Source of the DNA: an uncultured Paracoccaceae bacterium
GTDB taxonomy: Bacteria; Pseudomonadota; Alphaproteobacteria; Rhodobacterales; Rhodobacteraceae
DNA length: 64,000 nucleotides
Reading direction: 5' to 3'
NCBI GenBank assembly: GCA_947489705.1
Contig: CANLEQ010000001.1
Location: forward strand, 277,085 to 341,084
In this document: positions 56,467 to 64,000 of the stretch, piece by piece
How positions within the stretch are numbered: the stretch's first letter is position 1
Layout of the letters: every line of letters begins with the position of its first letter
Notes under the pieces: model-generated
The model's database searches: none
The model's input: only the letters and a program-made list of their open reading frames with translations
Told to the model about the DNA's origin: nothing
Translations under genes and position numbers: made by a program

Positions 56467-57471
56467 ATGCTGTCGGGGTCAGGCGGGTGCGGCATGTTGC
56501 GACGAACCAGGGCATGGATGTTCGAAGGCGGCGATCCGATGCCCTGGAAATCGGTGGCCGTCACCACCCTCGCCGTGGCAGCACCGCCGGCCGTGGCGGT
56601 CCTGCTCTTCGGGCGGATGGGCGCGGTGGCCTTCATCGCCGCGTTGCCGGCGCATCTGGCGGCCAAGGACGAGGGGACGCTGCCCGCCGCCTTGGTGACC
56701 ATGGTCCTCGGAATGGCGGGACTTCTGAGCCTGGGATCGCCCCAGATGGCGCTGATCGTGGCGCCCGTGCTGGGCATCATGGCGGGGATCTGCGGGCTTT
56801 ACGGGTTGTCGCGGCCGGTCCTGCGGGCGCTCATCACCTGGACCGTCTTCACCTCGCCCATCATGCCGCCGGATCAGAAGCCGCTGCTCTTCGCCATCTT
56901 CCTCGCGGCGATGATCTGGGCGCTCGGGGTCACGAAGGTTCTCGGGCAGAACCGCACGACGGGCGGGGAGGATCGCGAAAGCGAAGAATATGCCATGGTC
57001 TTCGGCGCGATCCTCGCCGGTGGGCTGGCCGCGTCGGTCTATGTCGGCAACCGGTTCTTCGGCGTACACGGCTTCTGGTTCCCGCTGACCTTCGTGGTGC
57101 TCTGCATTCCGCCGCACGGCACGCTGTTTTCCCGAACGGCCAAGCGGACGCTCGGCACGCTTCTCGGGACGGCGGTCGCGATGGGCGTCGCGTGGGCGAG
57201 CGATGCGACATGGCTGACGGTGGTCCTGGGCCTCGCCTCCCTGCCGCTCGCCTTCCGCACGCTGCCCTGGAATTACACTCTCTTCACGGCGTTCCTGACG
57301 CTTTCGGTGCTCGAGGTGCTGGCGCTGGTATCCGACGTGAACACGCTGGCGCTCGAACGGGTCAGCACGATGGCGGCAGCGGCGATCCTGACGCTCGCGC
57401 TCGGCGGGCTCGGGGCGCTCGTGCTGTGGCTGGTGCGGCCCGATGCGCTCAAGGCGCTGCAGGAAAGCTAG
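56467..57471 (+). CDS. FUSC-like integral membrane protein
   Basis: Up to 334 residues, with about eight to ten membrane helices and a polar loop near 165-175 (GQNRTTGGEDRESEEYA). The halves are similar in layout, as in aromatic acid exporter/fusaric acid resistance (FUSC) proteins; this is a tentative match. Several starts are possible (56467, 56494, 56518, 56539); the last, MPWKSVAVTTLAV, begins right at the first helix. The stop shares CTAG with the convergent EVE gene. Confidence 0.7.
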   Translation: MLSGSGGCGMLRRTRAWMFEGGDPMPWKSVAVTTLAVAAPPAVAVLLFGRMGAVAFIAALPAHLAAKDEGTLPAALVTMVLGMAGLLSLGSPQMALIVAPVLGIMAGICGLYGLSRPVLRALITWTVFTSPIMPPDQKPLLFAIFLAAMIWALGVTKVLGQNRTTGGEDRESEEYAMVFGAILAGGLAASVYVGNRFFGVHGFWFPLTFVVLCIPPHGTLFSRTAKRTLGTLLGTAVAMGVAWASDATWLTVVLGLASLPLAFRTLPWNYTLFTAFLTLSVLEVLALVSDVNTLALERVSTMAAAAILTLALGGLGALVLWLVRPDALKALQES

Positions 57472-57881
57472 AGCCCGCCCATCGTGCGGATCCTTCGCCA
57501 TTCTTCCGGCGCCACGGGCTGCACCGACAGGCGCGGATTGCGCACCAGCGCCATGCCCGCAAGCGCGGGTTCGGCCTTGACGCTCGCAAGCGTGACGGGC
57601 CGGACGAGCGGCTCGACCGCGCGGATGTCGACGCAGAGCCATCTGTCGTCGTCGGCGGTGCTGTCGGGATGGGCAGGCGCGATCACCTCGACGATGCCGA
57701 CGATCGCGCGGTCCTTCTGCGAGTGATAGAAGAACCCCAGATCGCCCGCCGTCATCTCGCGCATCGCGTTGCGCGCCTGGTTGTTGCGCACGCCCGACCA
57801 TTCCTCGCCGGCGGCACCACGGGCGACCTGATCGTCCCACGACCAGTCCGACGGCTCGGATTTGAAGAGCCAGTATTTCAT
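57468..57881 (-). CDS. EVE-domain protein
   Basis: A 137-residue EVE (PUA-like) domain. [31 protein letters not shown] and [19 protein letters not shown] are characteristic. EVE proteins bind modified nucleotides, and are thought to read modified DNA or tRNA. It follows tsaD by a four-base ATGA overlap, placing it beside a tRNA-modification enzyme, which makes an RNA-linked job plausible. Confidence 0.9.
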   Translation of the reverse strand: MKYWLFKSEPSDWSWDDQVARGAAGEEWSGVRNNQARNAMREMTAGDLGFFYHSQKDRAIVGIVEVIAPAHPDSTADDDRWLCVDIRAVEPLVRPVTLASVKAEPALAGMALVRNPRLSVQPVAPEEWRRIRTMGGL

Positions 57882-58957
57882 GCCTTCGCCCCCTTGCGCC
57901 CGCTGCCGAGCATCGGGGTCGCGCCTGCGTCGAGCGGCCAGCGCGGCCGCGCGGCCAGGTCCATTCCGTCGCGATGGCCGAGCCGGAACCGCTCGATCCC
58001 GGCCCAGGCGATCATCGCGGCATTGTCGGTGCAAAGGGCGAGGGGCGGCGCGTCGAAGCCGATCCCCGCCTCACGCGCGACGTCCTCGATCGCCGCGCGG
58101 ATGGCAACGTTGGCCGCGACGCCCCCGGCCACGGCTAGCGTCGTCACCGGTCCGGCCTGCGCGATGGCGCGCCGCGACTTGCGCGCAAGGATCTCGGCCA
58201 TCGCGGCCTGGAACGAGGCGCAGATATCGGCGCGCGCGGCGCGCGGAAGGGCGCCGTCGACGAGCGCCGCGTCGCGGGCCCGCAACACGGCGGTCTTCAG
58301 CCCCGAAAACGACATGTCGCACCCTTCGCGATCCATCAGCGGCCGCGGCAGCGCGATGCGATCGGTGCCATCGCGGGCGCAGATCTCGACATTCGGCCCG
58401 CCCGGCTGCGGCAGCGCGAGGGCCTGAGCGACCTTGTCGAAGGCCTCTCCCGGCGCGTCGTCGATCGTTCCGCCGAGCCGCACGAAATCGTCGGGCCCGT
58501 CGACCCGCAGAAACTGGCAATGGCCCCCGGAGACGAGCAGCATGAGATACGGAAACGCCACGTCCCCGGTCAGCCGCGGCGTCAGGGCGTGGCCCGCGAG
58601 GTGATTGACCCCGATCAGGGGCAGGCCGCGCGCGGCGGCGAGGCCCTTGGCGAACATCACGCCCGCCATCACCCCGCCGATCAGGCCCGGGCCGGCGGTC
58701 ACGGCGATGCCGTCGATCCCGTCCAGCGTCACGCCGGCGCGACCGAGCGCCTCGGCGGTGCAGGGATCGAGCTTTTCGACATGGGCGCGCGCCGCGATTT
58801 CAGGCACCACGCCTCCGAAATCGGCATGGAGCGCGGTTTGGCCCGACACGACATTCGACAGGATCTCGGGTCGCGCGCCGGGAACGTGGCGCAGGATGGC
58901 CGCGCCGGTATCGTCGCAGCTGCTCTCGATCCCCAGGATGGTCAGCGGGCCGTTCAT
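57878..58957 (-). CDS. tsaD: tRNA N6-adenosine threonylcarbamoyltransferase TsaD
   Basis: A 359-residue ASKHA-fold enzyme that transfers threonylcarbamoyl to A37 of ANN-decoding tRNAs. [15 protein letters not shown] at the start, the metal-binding [23 protein letters not shown] and [10 protein letters not shown] are all intact. The start at 58957 ([16 protein letters not shown]) is fixed by the family N-terminus; the reading frame stays open for 3.5 kb further upstream, antisense to hemD and its neighbours, which is a high-GC artefact. Confidence 0.96.
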   Translation of the reverse strand: MNGPLTILGIESSCDDTGAAILRHVPGARPEILSNVVSGQTALHADFGGVVPEIAARAHVEKLDPCTAEALGRAGVTLDGIDGIAVTAGPGLIGGVMAGVMFAKGLAAARGLPLIGVNHLAGHALTPRLTGDVAFPYLMLLVSGGHCQFLRVDGPDDFVRLGGTIDDAPGEAFDKVAQALALPQPGGPNVEICARDGTDRIALPRPLMDREGCDMSFSGLKTAVLRARDAALVDGALPRAARADICASFQAAMAEILARKSRRAIAQAGPVTTLAVAGGVAANVAIRAAIEDVAREAGIGFDAPPLALCTDNAAMIAWAGIERFRLGHRDGMDLAARPRWPLDAGATPMLGSGRKGAKA

Positions 58958-59014
58958 GGCGTCTCGGTTGCGTGAAGGATCCGCGGGGCGTAGCATTTCG
59001 GCAACGTCCCGTCC

Positions 59015-59731
59015 ATGGCCCGAAAGGGGTTCGCCATCGCGCCGCGCGCCTTGATCCTCACGCGTCCCCGAGAGGCCGCGCACCGGTTCGCGCGGGACGC
59101 GCGGGGGGCGGGCGTGACGGGTCCGATCCTCTTTTCGCCAGTCCTGCGGATCGTGCCGCTGGTGCCGGACGACATCCCCGAGGGGGCGCTCGTCCTGACC
59201 TCCGAGGCCGGCGCGCGGCGCGCCCATGCCCTCGGGCTCGTGTCGCGGCGCGCCTGGGCGGTCGGGTCGCGAACGGCGCAGGTCGCGCGCGCTCTCGGTT
59301 TCGCGTGCGAAACGGGGCCCGGCGATGCGGACGGCCTTGCGCGGACGATCCTGGAGCGCGAACGCGCCGCGGTGGTCCATCTTCATGGCCGGCACGTGGC
59401 GCAGGCGCTCGCGCCGAGGCTCGCCGCGGCGGGGATGCGTGCCGAGGGGCGCGTGGTCTACGATCAGGTGGCGCAGCCGCTGAGCGAGGCGGCGCGCTTG
59501 CGGATGACCCTCGGGCCCGCGATCCTGCCGCTCTTCTCGGCGCGGTCGGCCCGGCTGGTGGCCGGGGCCCTCGGTGACGCTCCCGCGCCGTCGCTGGTCG
59601 CACTTGCGATCAGCCGCGCCGTGGCCGAGGCCTGGCCGTTCGAAACGCCGCTCCATGTCGCCGAGAGGCCGGATGCCGAGGCGATGACGGCCGCGCTCGT
59701 CAGACTTGTTGCGAGGGATGCGGAACGATAA
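59015..59731 (+). CDS. hemD: Uroporphyrinogen-III synthase
   Basis: A 238-residue HemD that closes and flips ring D of the tetrapyrrole. The family is poorly conserved; [32 protein letters not shown] and the Thr/Ser-lined second lobe [14 protein letters not shown] segment ([14 protein letters not shown]) support it. The divergent tsaD and the following mitofilin-like and HemY-family genes are the usual alphaproteobacterial context. hemC is not here. Confidence 0.87.
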   Translation: MARKGFAIAPRALILTRPREAAHRFARDARGAGVTGPILFSPVLRIVPLVPDDIPEGALVLTSEAGARRAHALGLVSRRAWAVGSRTAQVARALGFACETGPGDADGLARTILERERAAVVHLHGRHVAQALAPRLAAAGMRAEGRVVYDQVAQPLSEAARLRMTLGPAILPLFSARSARLVAGALGDAPAPSLVALAISRAVAEAWPFETPLHVAERPDAEAMTAALVRLVARDAER

Positions 59732-59797
59732 GGTCCATGGATGATTGCATGAATTGGGCAAAGGCCCGCAACAGGGCGCGAGGAAGGTGGGACAGAC

Positions 59798-61009
59798 GTG
59801 GCGACAAACGAGAATACCGACACGACCGACACGACCGAAACGTCCGGACCGGGGGAGGCGACGGGGACCGCACCCGAGGAAACGACAGCTTCCGAGGAGC
59901 ATACCGCGACGTCGCCCGGGCCCGTCGTGACGCCTTCGGGCGGGTCCGGTGGTCCGTCCTTCGCGGTGCTTCTGCTCGGCGGGTTCCTTGCCGCGGCGAT
60001 CGGCTACCTTGCCGCCTATTACGGGGAATTCGGCCTTTTCGGGTCCGACGATGCCGAGGACGAGATGGCGCAGATCGTGGCGGCGCAGGAATCCCGCCTC
60101 GACGAGATCGAGAGCCTTCTGGGCGCACCGGACGAGGCGATGGAGCGGCTCGACGCGTCGGATGCGGGCCTTGCCGAACTGCGCGAGAATCTCGGCTCCC
60201 TGGTGGGGGATATCGATTCCCTCGATGAGCGGATCGGCGGTGTTGAGGCCGGCGTCTCGGGGCTCCAATCGCCGGAGGGCGACACGGCCTCCGCCTTCGA
60301 CCCCGAACGGTTCGAGCAGCTGAGCCAGACGACGGACAGCCTTCAATCCGAGCTGCAAGGCCGCATCGACGGCCTGTCGGAGCAGATCGCATCGCTCGAG
60401 GAGGCGGCGGAGGACGACGCGTCGCAGGACCAGATCGCCGCGCTGGAACAACGCCTCGATGAGTTGAGCCAGCAGGTCGCAGGGGCCGAGACCGCCGCCG
60501 AGGACGAGGCGCGGCGCATTTCCGCACAGGCCGCGATCAGCGAGATCCGCGCCGCGATCGAGGTGGGCGAACCCTATTCCGATGCGGTCGGCGCCTATCG
60601 CGAGGCGAGCGATGGGGAATTGCCGGACGCGGTCACCTCGCCTGCGCCGGAAGGCGTCGCCACCCTTGCGGAACTTCAGCAAAGTTACGATGACGCCGCG
60701 CGCGATGCGCTCGACGCCTCGTTGCAGGTGACTGCGGGCGATGGCGCGCTCGACCGGTTCGGCGCGTTCCTGAAGTCGCAGACCGGCGCGCGATCGCTCG
60801 ACGAACGCGAGGGAAGCGGCCCCGATGCCATCCTGTCGCGGGCCCAGGCCCGGCTCGGCGAAGGCGCACTTGACGCCGCCCTTTCGGAGCTGGAGGCGCT
60901 GCCGCAGGAAGGCCGCGACGCCATGTCGGACTGGATCGACCGGGCGCGGACGCGGCTCGACGCGAAGAATGCGGCAGCCGAGCTTCCTACATCTTCCAAC
61001 AGCAATTAA
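59798..61009 (+). CDS. Mitofilin-like (COG4223) inner-membrane coiled-coil protein
   Basis: A 403-residue protein: a Thr/Glu-rich cytosolic leader (1-50), one membrane helix (54-74), a long acidic coiled coil (about 85-270, heptads of Leu/Ile with Asp/Glu/Gln) and a helical C-terminal part ([38 protein letters not shown]) of the mitofilin kind. In alphaproteobacteria this family shapes the inner membrane and is the ancestor of Mic60; the hemD-mitofilin-hemY order is conserved. Strongly acidic overall. Confidence 0.85.
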   Translation: MATNENTDTTDTTETSGPGEATGTAPEETTASEEHTATSPGPVVTPSGGSGGPSFAVLLLGGFLAAAIGYLAAYYGEFGLFGSDDAEDEMAQIVAAQESRLDEIESLLGAPDEAMERLDASDAGLAELRENLGSLVGDIDSLDERIGGVEAGVSGLQSPEGDTASAFDPERFEQLSQTTDSLQSELQGRIDGLSEQIASLEEAAEDDASQDQIAALEQRLDELSQQVAGAETAAEDEARRISAQAAISEIRAAIEVGEPYSDAVGAYREASDGELPDAVTSPAPEGVATLAELQQSYDDAARDALDASLQVTAGDGALDRFGAFLKSQTGARSLDEREGSGPDAILSRAQARLGEGALDAALSELEALPQEGRDAMSDWIDRARTRLDAKNAAAELPTSSNSN

Positions 61010-61021
61010 GGACGGTCTGAC

Positions 61022-62635
61022 ATGCTTTGGTCTCTTTTCAAGGTCGTCCTCTTTTTCTGTCTGATCGCGTTTCTCGCCTGGGGGGCAGGTCAGCTCATGG
61101 ATGCCGAAGGCGCGATCCGGGTGGCGTTCGCGAATACCGAATTCACCCTCGGGCCGCTTCAGGCGGTGATCGCGGCGATCCTGCTGATCCTGCTCGTGTG
61201 GGTGGTGATCAAGCTGCTCGGCCTGCTCGTGGCACTGCTGAGGTTCCTCAACGGCGACGAGACGGCGATCAGCCGTCATTTCTCGCGCAGCCGCGAGCGC
61301 AAGGGCCTCAACGCGCTGAGCGACGCGATGCTGGCGCTCGCCTCGGGCGAGGGGAAAGAGGCGCAGTCCAAGGCGCAGAGGGCCGAGAAATATCTCGACC
61401 GTCCCGATCTGACGCGGCTTCTCGTGGCGCAGGGCGCCGAGATGACGGGCGACCGCAAGACCGCGGAAAGCGTCTACAAGGATCTGCTGTCGGACGAACG
61501 CACGCGGTTCGTCGGCGTCCGCGGCCTGATGAAGCAGAAGCTCGAGGACGGCGATACCGACACCGCCCTCGCGCTGGCCCAGAAGGCCTTCGCGCTCAAG
61601 CCCAAGCATGTCGAGACGCAGGACACGCTTCTGCGTCTGCAGGCCGGCAAGCATGACTGGGCCGGTGCTCGGCAGACGCTGGGCGCCAAGCTCAAGCATG
61701 GCAGCCTGCCGCGCGATGTGCACAAGCGGCGCGATGCCGTTCTCGCGCTCAGCGAGGCGAAGGACCTGCTGGCCGCCGACAGCGACATCAAGGCGCGCGA
61801 GAACGCGATCGAGGCGAACCGCCTGTCGCCCGACCTGATCCCCGCCGCGTCGCTCGCCGCGCGGGAATACATCCGCAACAACCAGACGCGTTATGCGACG
61901 CGGGTTCTGAAAAAGGCGTGGGACGCGCAACCGCATCCCGATCTGGCGGCGGCCTTCGCCGAGATCGCGCCGGACGAGACGCCGGACCAGCGCGTGCGGC
62001 GCTTCACCACGCTCACGCGGCTCAAGCCGGACTTCCCCGAGACGCGCATGCTGCTGGCCGAGCTTCATATTGCGAACGAGGACTTTCCGGCCGCGCGCCG
62101 CGCGCTGGGTGATCTTGCGACCGTTCATCCCACGGCGCGCTCGGTCACGATCATGGCGGCGATCGAGCGCGGCGAGGGTGCCGACGACGCGGTGGTGCGC
62201 GGCTGGCTGACCAAGGCGGTCTCGGTGCCGAGAGGCCCGCAATGGGTCTGCGACAATTGCCACGCCGTCCACAGCGAATGGGAGCCGATCTGCGGCAATT
62301 GCGGGGCCTTCGACACGTTCAGCTGGCGGGAGCCGAAGGAAGGTGTCGTGGCCATGCCCGCGCAGACCGAGATGCTGCCCCTGATCGTCGGGCGCGAGGA
62401 GGATCATACCGGCATGGTGATCGCGGAAAGCGATGCGCCGACCCCGACCGCGCGCGAGGACCACGCCGTCGCGGCGCCCGATCGCGACAGCGATGCGAGC
62501 CCGGTTCCCTCGGAGCCCGCAGGCGAGGTGCAGCCGGTCGCCGAGGACACCCCGCCCACGGCGACCACCGTGCCCGAGGCCGAGGTGATCGTGCCGCAGG
62601 AACAGCGCGACGAGGAAAACGCAAAACGATCCTGA
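61022..62635 (+). CDS. hemY: HemY-family TPR membrane protein with C-terminal zinc ribbon
   Basis: A 537-residue protein with two membrane helices (about 1-23 and 41-64), then a tetratricopeptide region (95-385) and a C-terminal zinc-ribbon-like [19 protein letters not shown] near 409-428, followed by an acidic, Pro-rich tail. HemY N-terminal-family proteins are not the protoporphyrinogen oxidase of Bacillus; their role in heme or membrane organisation is unsettled. Starts 12 bases after the mitofilin gene. Confidence 0.88.
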   Translation: MLWSLFKVVLFFCLIAFLAWGAGQLMDAEGAIRVAFANTEFTLGPLQAVIAAILLILLVWVVIKLLGLLVALLRFLNGDETAISRHFSRSRERKGLNALSDAMLALASGEGKEAQSKAQRAEKYLDRPDLTRLLVAQGAEMTGDRKTAESVYKDLLSDERTRFVGVRGLMKQKLEDGDTDTALALAQKAFALKPKHVETQDTLLRLQAGKHDWAGARQTLGAKLKHGSLPRDVHKRRDAVLALSEAKDLLAADSDIKARENAIEANRLSPDLIPAASLAAREYIRNNQTRYATRVLKKAWDAQPHPDLAAAFAEIAPDETPDQRVRRFTTLTRLKPDFPETRMLLAELHIANEDFPAARRALGDLATVHPTARSVTIMAAIERGEGADDAVVRGWLTKAVSVPRGPQWVCDNCHAVHSEWEPICGNCGAFDTFSWREPKEGVVAMPAQTEMLPLIVGREEDHTGMVIAESDAPTPTAREDHAVAAPDRDSDASPVPSEPAGEVQPVAEDTPPTATTVPEAEVIVPQEQRDEENAKRS

Positions 62636-62685
62636 AACCCCCTTTCGCCGGCGCGGTATCCTTGCTATTGGACGCGCCGGTGGAC

Positions 62686-62761
62686 GCCGCTGTAGCTCAG
62701 CTGGTAGAGCACGTCATTCGTAATGATGGGGTCGGGGGTTCGAGTCCCTTCAGCGGCACCA
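62686..62761 (+). tRNA. tRNA-Thr (anticodon CGU)
   Basis: A 76-base tRNA with encoded CCA. The acceptor stem GCCGCTG pairs with CAGCGGC; the D arm TAGCTCAGCTGGTAGAGC, the anticodon loop TTCGTAA with anticodon CGT, and TTCGAGT in the T loop are all standard. Reads ACG codons. It is immediately followed by integrase and transposase remnants, so its 3' end is the likely integration point of a mobile element. Confidence 0.97.
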
Positions 62762-62793
62762 CCCAAGCTTCCAATACATTGAAGTGCCTCGGT

Positions 62794-62808
62794 CTTGATC
62801 GGATCAAG
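62794..62808 (+). terminator. Hairpin downstream of tRNA-Thr
   Basis: CTTGATC-G-GATCAAG, a perfect seven-base inverted repeat 33 bases after the tRNA, without a T-run. May end tRNA transcription or belong to the inserted element. Confidence 0.35.
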
Positions 62809-62822
62809 CCAAGGCGTAGCAC

Positions 62823-63262
62823 ATTTTCGCACCTCACACCTTCCGGAAAGACGGTATCTTCTACTTCCGTCGTCGTGTGCCTGTGGAGGTCAGGAAGCAC
62901 TACTCTTCAGACAGCATCTCGTATTCCCTTCGAACGAGATCCCCACGGGTCGCCGCATTCCGGGCAATCCGTGCTGCAAGCCAACTCGACGAATACTGGT
63001 TTCACCTTCGATCCCAGGATGCCGACCTGCCGGGGAAGCACCCTTTGCGTTTCGGGGCAGACACCCGACAGTCTGGCGCTCGCAAGACAGATCTTACGCC
63101 CAAAGGTATGCGCTTGTCTGACGCCGTGGCGACCTACCTCCGGCTAAAAGGGCAAGATAAGGGCGTGACCTTCCGCCGGGCCGCGGAGAGATCGTGCGGC
63201 TATGTTATCGACGTTTGTGGGGATAGACCTCTCGCGGGCTACACCAAAGCCGATGCCAATCG
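62823..63262 (+). pseudogene. Tyrosine-type phage/island integrase, N-terminal remnant
   Basis: An open stretch resembling the N-terminal part (DUF6538/SAM-like) of island integrases: FRKDGIFYFRRRVPVEVRK, SLRTRSPRVAAFRAIRAASQ, LDEYWFHL, then the core-binding region TFRRAAERSCGYVIDVCGDR and GYTKADANR. A stop lies just upstream (62817-62819) and no ATG precedes the conserved part; only GTG at 62877 is available. After GYTKADAN the sequence changes to a transposase, so the catalytic domain is gone. It starts 61 bases after tRNA-Thr. Confidence 0.75.
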
Positions 63263-63543
63263 AAGCGCATTGGCCGGAGCCGCGCTCGACAATTCCGACC
63301 GAGGCGGAGGAGGCGATGATCGTCGCGTTCCGGCGTCACACGCTGCTGCCGCTGGACGATTGTCTCTATGCCTTGCAGCCCACGATTCCGCATCTGACGG
63401 GGTCGGTACCGCACCGGTGCCTGCAGCGATGAGCCATTGTGCGCCATCGGTTCGAGCACGATGGCGACTGCATCTCGCGCTTGACGGACGTCGAGGGGGA
63501 CAAGCCGAAACGGCAGAAGTTCAGTCGCTACCCGATCGGGTTC
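63263..63543 (+). pseudogene. IS481-type transposase remnant
   Basis: Conserved middle part of an IS481-type transposase in two frames. The first reads PTEAEEAMIVAFRRHTLLPL, DDCLYALQPTIPHL and CLQR and then a stop; after about 40 extra bases the second frame resumes with ISRLTDVEGDKPKRQKFSRYPIGF. The intact family has an uninterrupted CLQRHGISRLP, so an insertion and frameshift broke it. Both ends are missing. Directly fused to the integrase remnant. Confidence 0.7.
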
Positions 63544-63678
63544 GGCGGGGCATCGCGGGCCCACGAAAAGATCACACTATCAAACCGGGGGCTCAAACAC
63601 CCAACCTTCGGATGGTCGTGTCCCACGGCATGGTGTAGCTCATGGCCGGCGCGACGGATGCCGGCGTGGCCGAGCAGG
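63544..63678. other. Unassigned stretch between transposase remnants
   Basis: 135 bases with no recognisable gene, likely scar DNA between the IS481-type and IS256-type remnants. The part near 63640-63670 may hold the terminal repeat of the IS256-type element, but no partner end is visible. Confidence 0.35.
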
Positions 63679-64000
63679 TCAGTCGCGCTGCGCGGCAGGC
63701 AGGCTGACGATGGGATCGTCGCAGACCGGGGCCAAGGTTTCCAGCGTCATGTAGCGGCCGCGCCGACGAGCCTGCGTATCGACGCCTCGGTCGGGAAGAT
63801 GCCGACGACATCGGTGCGACGCTTGATCTCGCCGTTCAGGCGCTCGATCGGATTCGTTGAATGCAACTTGGCGCGGTGCTGGGCAGGGAATGTCATGTAG
63901 GCCAGGACATCCTCTTCGGCCCCGTCCATGAGGTCGGCCAGCTTCGGCAGCTTACCCCGCATCTGGTCCGCCACCAGCCGTCACTGGGCCTTGGCCGTGG
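63679..64000 (-). pseudogene. IS256-type (mutator) transposase, broken C-terminal part
   Basis: The end of an IS256-family transposase: [56 protein letters not shown], and the tail [24 protein letters not shown] at 63981-63983 replaces the tryptophan of the family's KAQW, and about 15 residues (the ILLEQNDEWAVQ region) are missing near 63757 with loss of frame. The N-terminal part lies beyond the window. Inactive. Confidence 0.85.

Noticed and set aside
58958..62464. A reading frame in phase with tsaD that stays open for another 3.5 kb antisense to hemD, the mitofilin-like gene and hemY.
   Set aside because: The translated extension is Arg/Gly/Asp-rich without any domain, the sense-strand genes are well supported, and TsaD has a clear own start. 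Long antisense frames are expected in DNA of this GC content.
62795..62807. FNR-type box TTGAT...ATCAA after tRNA-Thr.
   Set aside because: The gap is three bases instead of four, and there is no promoter context; a simple hairpin is more likely.

Overview
The window reads as one contiguous piece of a high-GC alphaproteobacterial chromosome, most probably Rhodobacteraceae (Roseobacter or Rhodobacter group). The grounds are the RegB/RegA redox pair, the alphaproteobacterial synteny rho-mnmE-mnmG-rsmG-parA-parB on one side and maf-aroE-coaE-dnaQ-secB on the other, and the conserved tsaE-amgK-murU-addB-addA-trxA block. Almost all of it is core genome. Genes are dense and many neighbours overlap by 1, 4 or 8 bases, which points to translational coupling.

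Layout. 1-5.0 kb: a leftward run with an RNA methyltransferase fragment, an MsbA-like ABC exporter, CCA-adding enzyme, a CoA-type Nudix hydrolase and Hsp33. 5.1-9.3 kb: a second Nudix protein, a response regulator/PP2C phosphatase divergent from an Hpt protein with two CtrA-like boxes between them, threonine ammonia-lyase and a membrane protein. 9.4-17.6 kb: argG, an exported MsrA, a thiolase divergent from a MaoC hydratase, an exported sugar dehydrogenase and mutS. 17.6-21.9 kb: grpE-hrcA divergent from rph-rdgB-hemW.

21.9-36 kb is the likely replication-origin district. parB, parA, rsmG, mnmG, mnmE, rho and hemJ all run left; maf, aroE, coaE and dnaQ all run right. The 377-base divergent gap at 29197-29573 holds an AT-rich stretch and several DnaA-box-like 9-mers, and is proposed as oriC. 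Two parS-type palindromes are built into the first codons of mnmG and rsmG, 3-5 kb from it. Further right are secB, fxsA, a TimA-like protein, mltA, an Smr protein and an MFS transporter.

37-53.8 kb: hslVU, then a leftward unit tsaE-amgK-murU-addB-addA-trxA (tRNA t6A modification, peptidoglycan sugar recycling, double-strand-break repair, thioredoxin). Upstream of it are a PAS-only membrane protein, regB divergent from regA (no senC between them), an HD hydrolase and ahcY. 53.8-62.6 kb: an AGCS amino-acid symporter with a universal stress protein, a DUF2853-like protein, an FUSC-like membrane protein, EVE-tsaD, and hemD with a mitofilin-like protein and a HemY-family protein.

62.7-64 kb: a tRNA-Thr(CGU) gene followed directly by decayed mobile DNA: an integrase remnant without a normal start, joined to an IS481-type transposase remnant, then an opposite-strand IS256-type transposase with a nonsense codon and an internal deletion. 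This is the only clearly accessory part and looks like the eroded edge of a tRNA-integrated island. No CRISPR array, rRNA operon, intact prophage or obvious novel defence system was seen. The most interesting signals are the oriC/parS architecture, several unexplained palindromes in divergent spacers, and the decayed tRNA-Thr insertion site.
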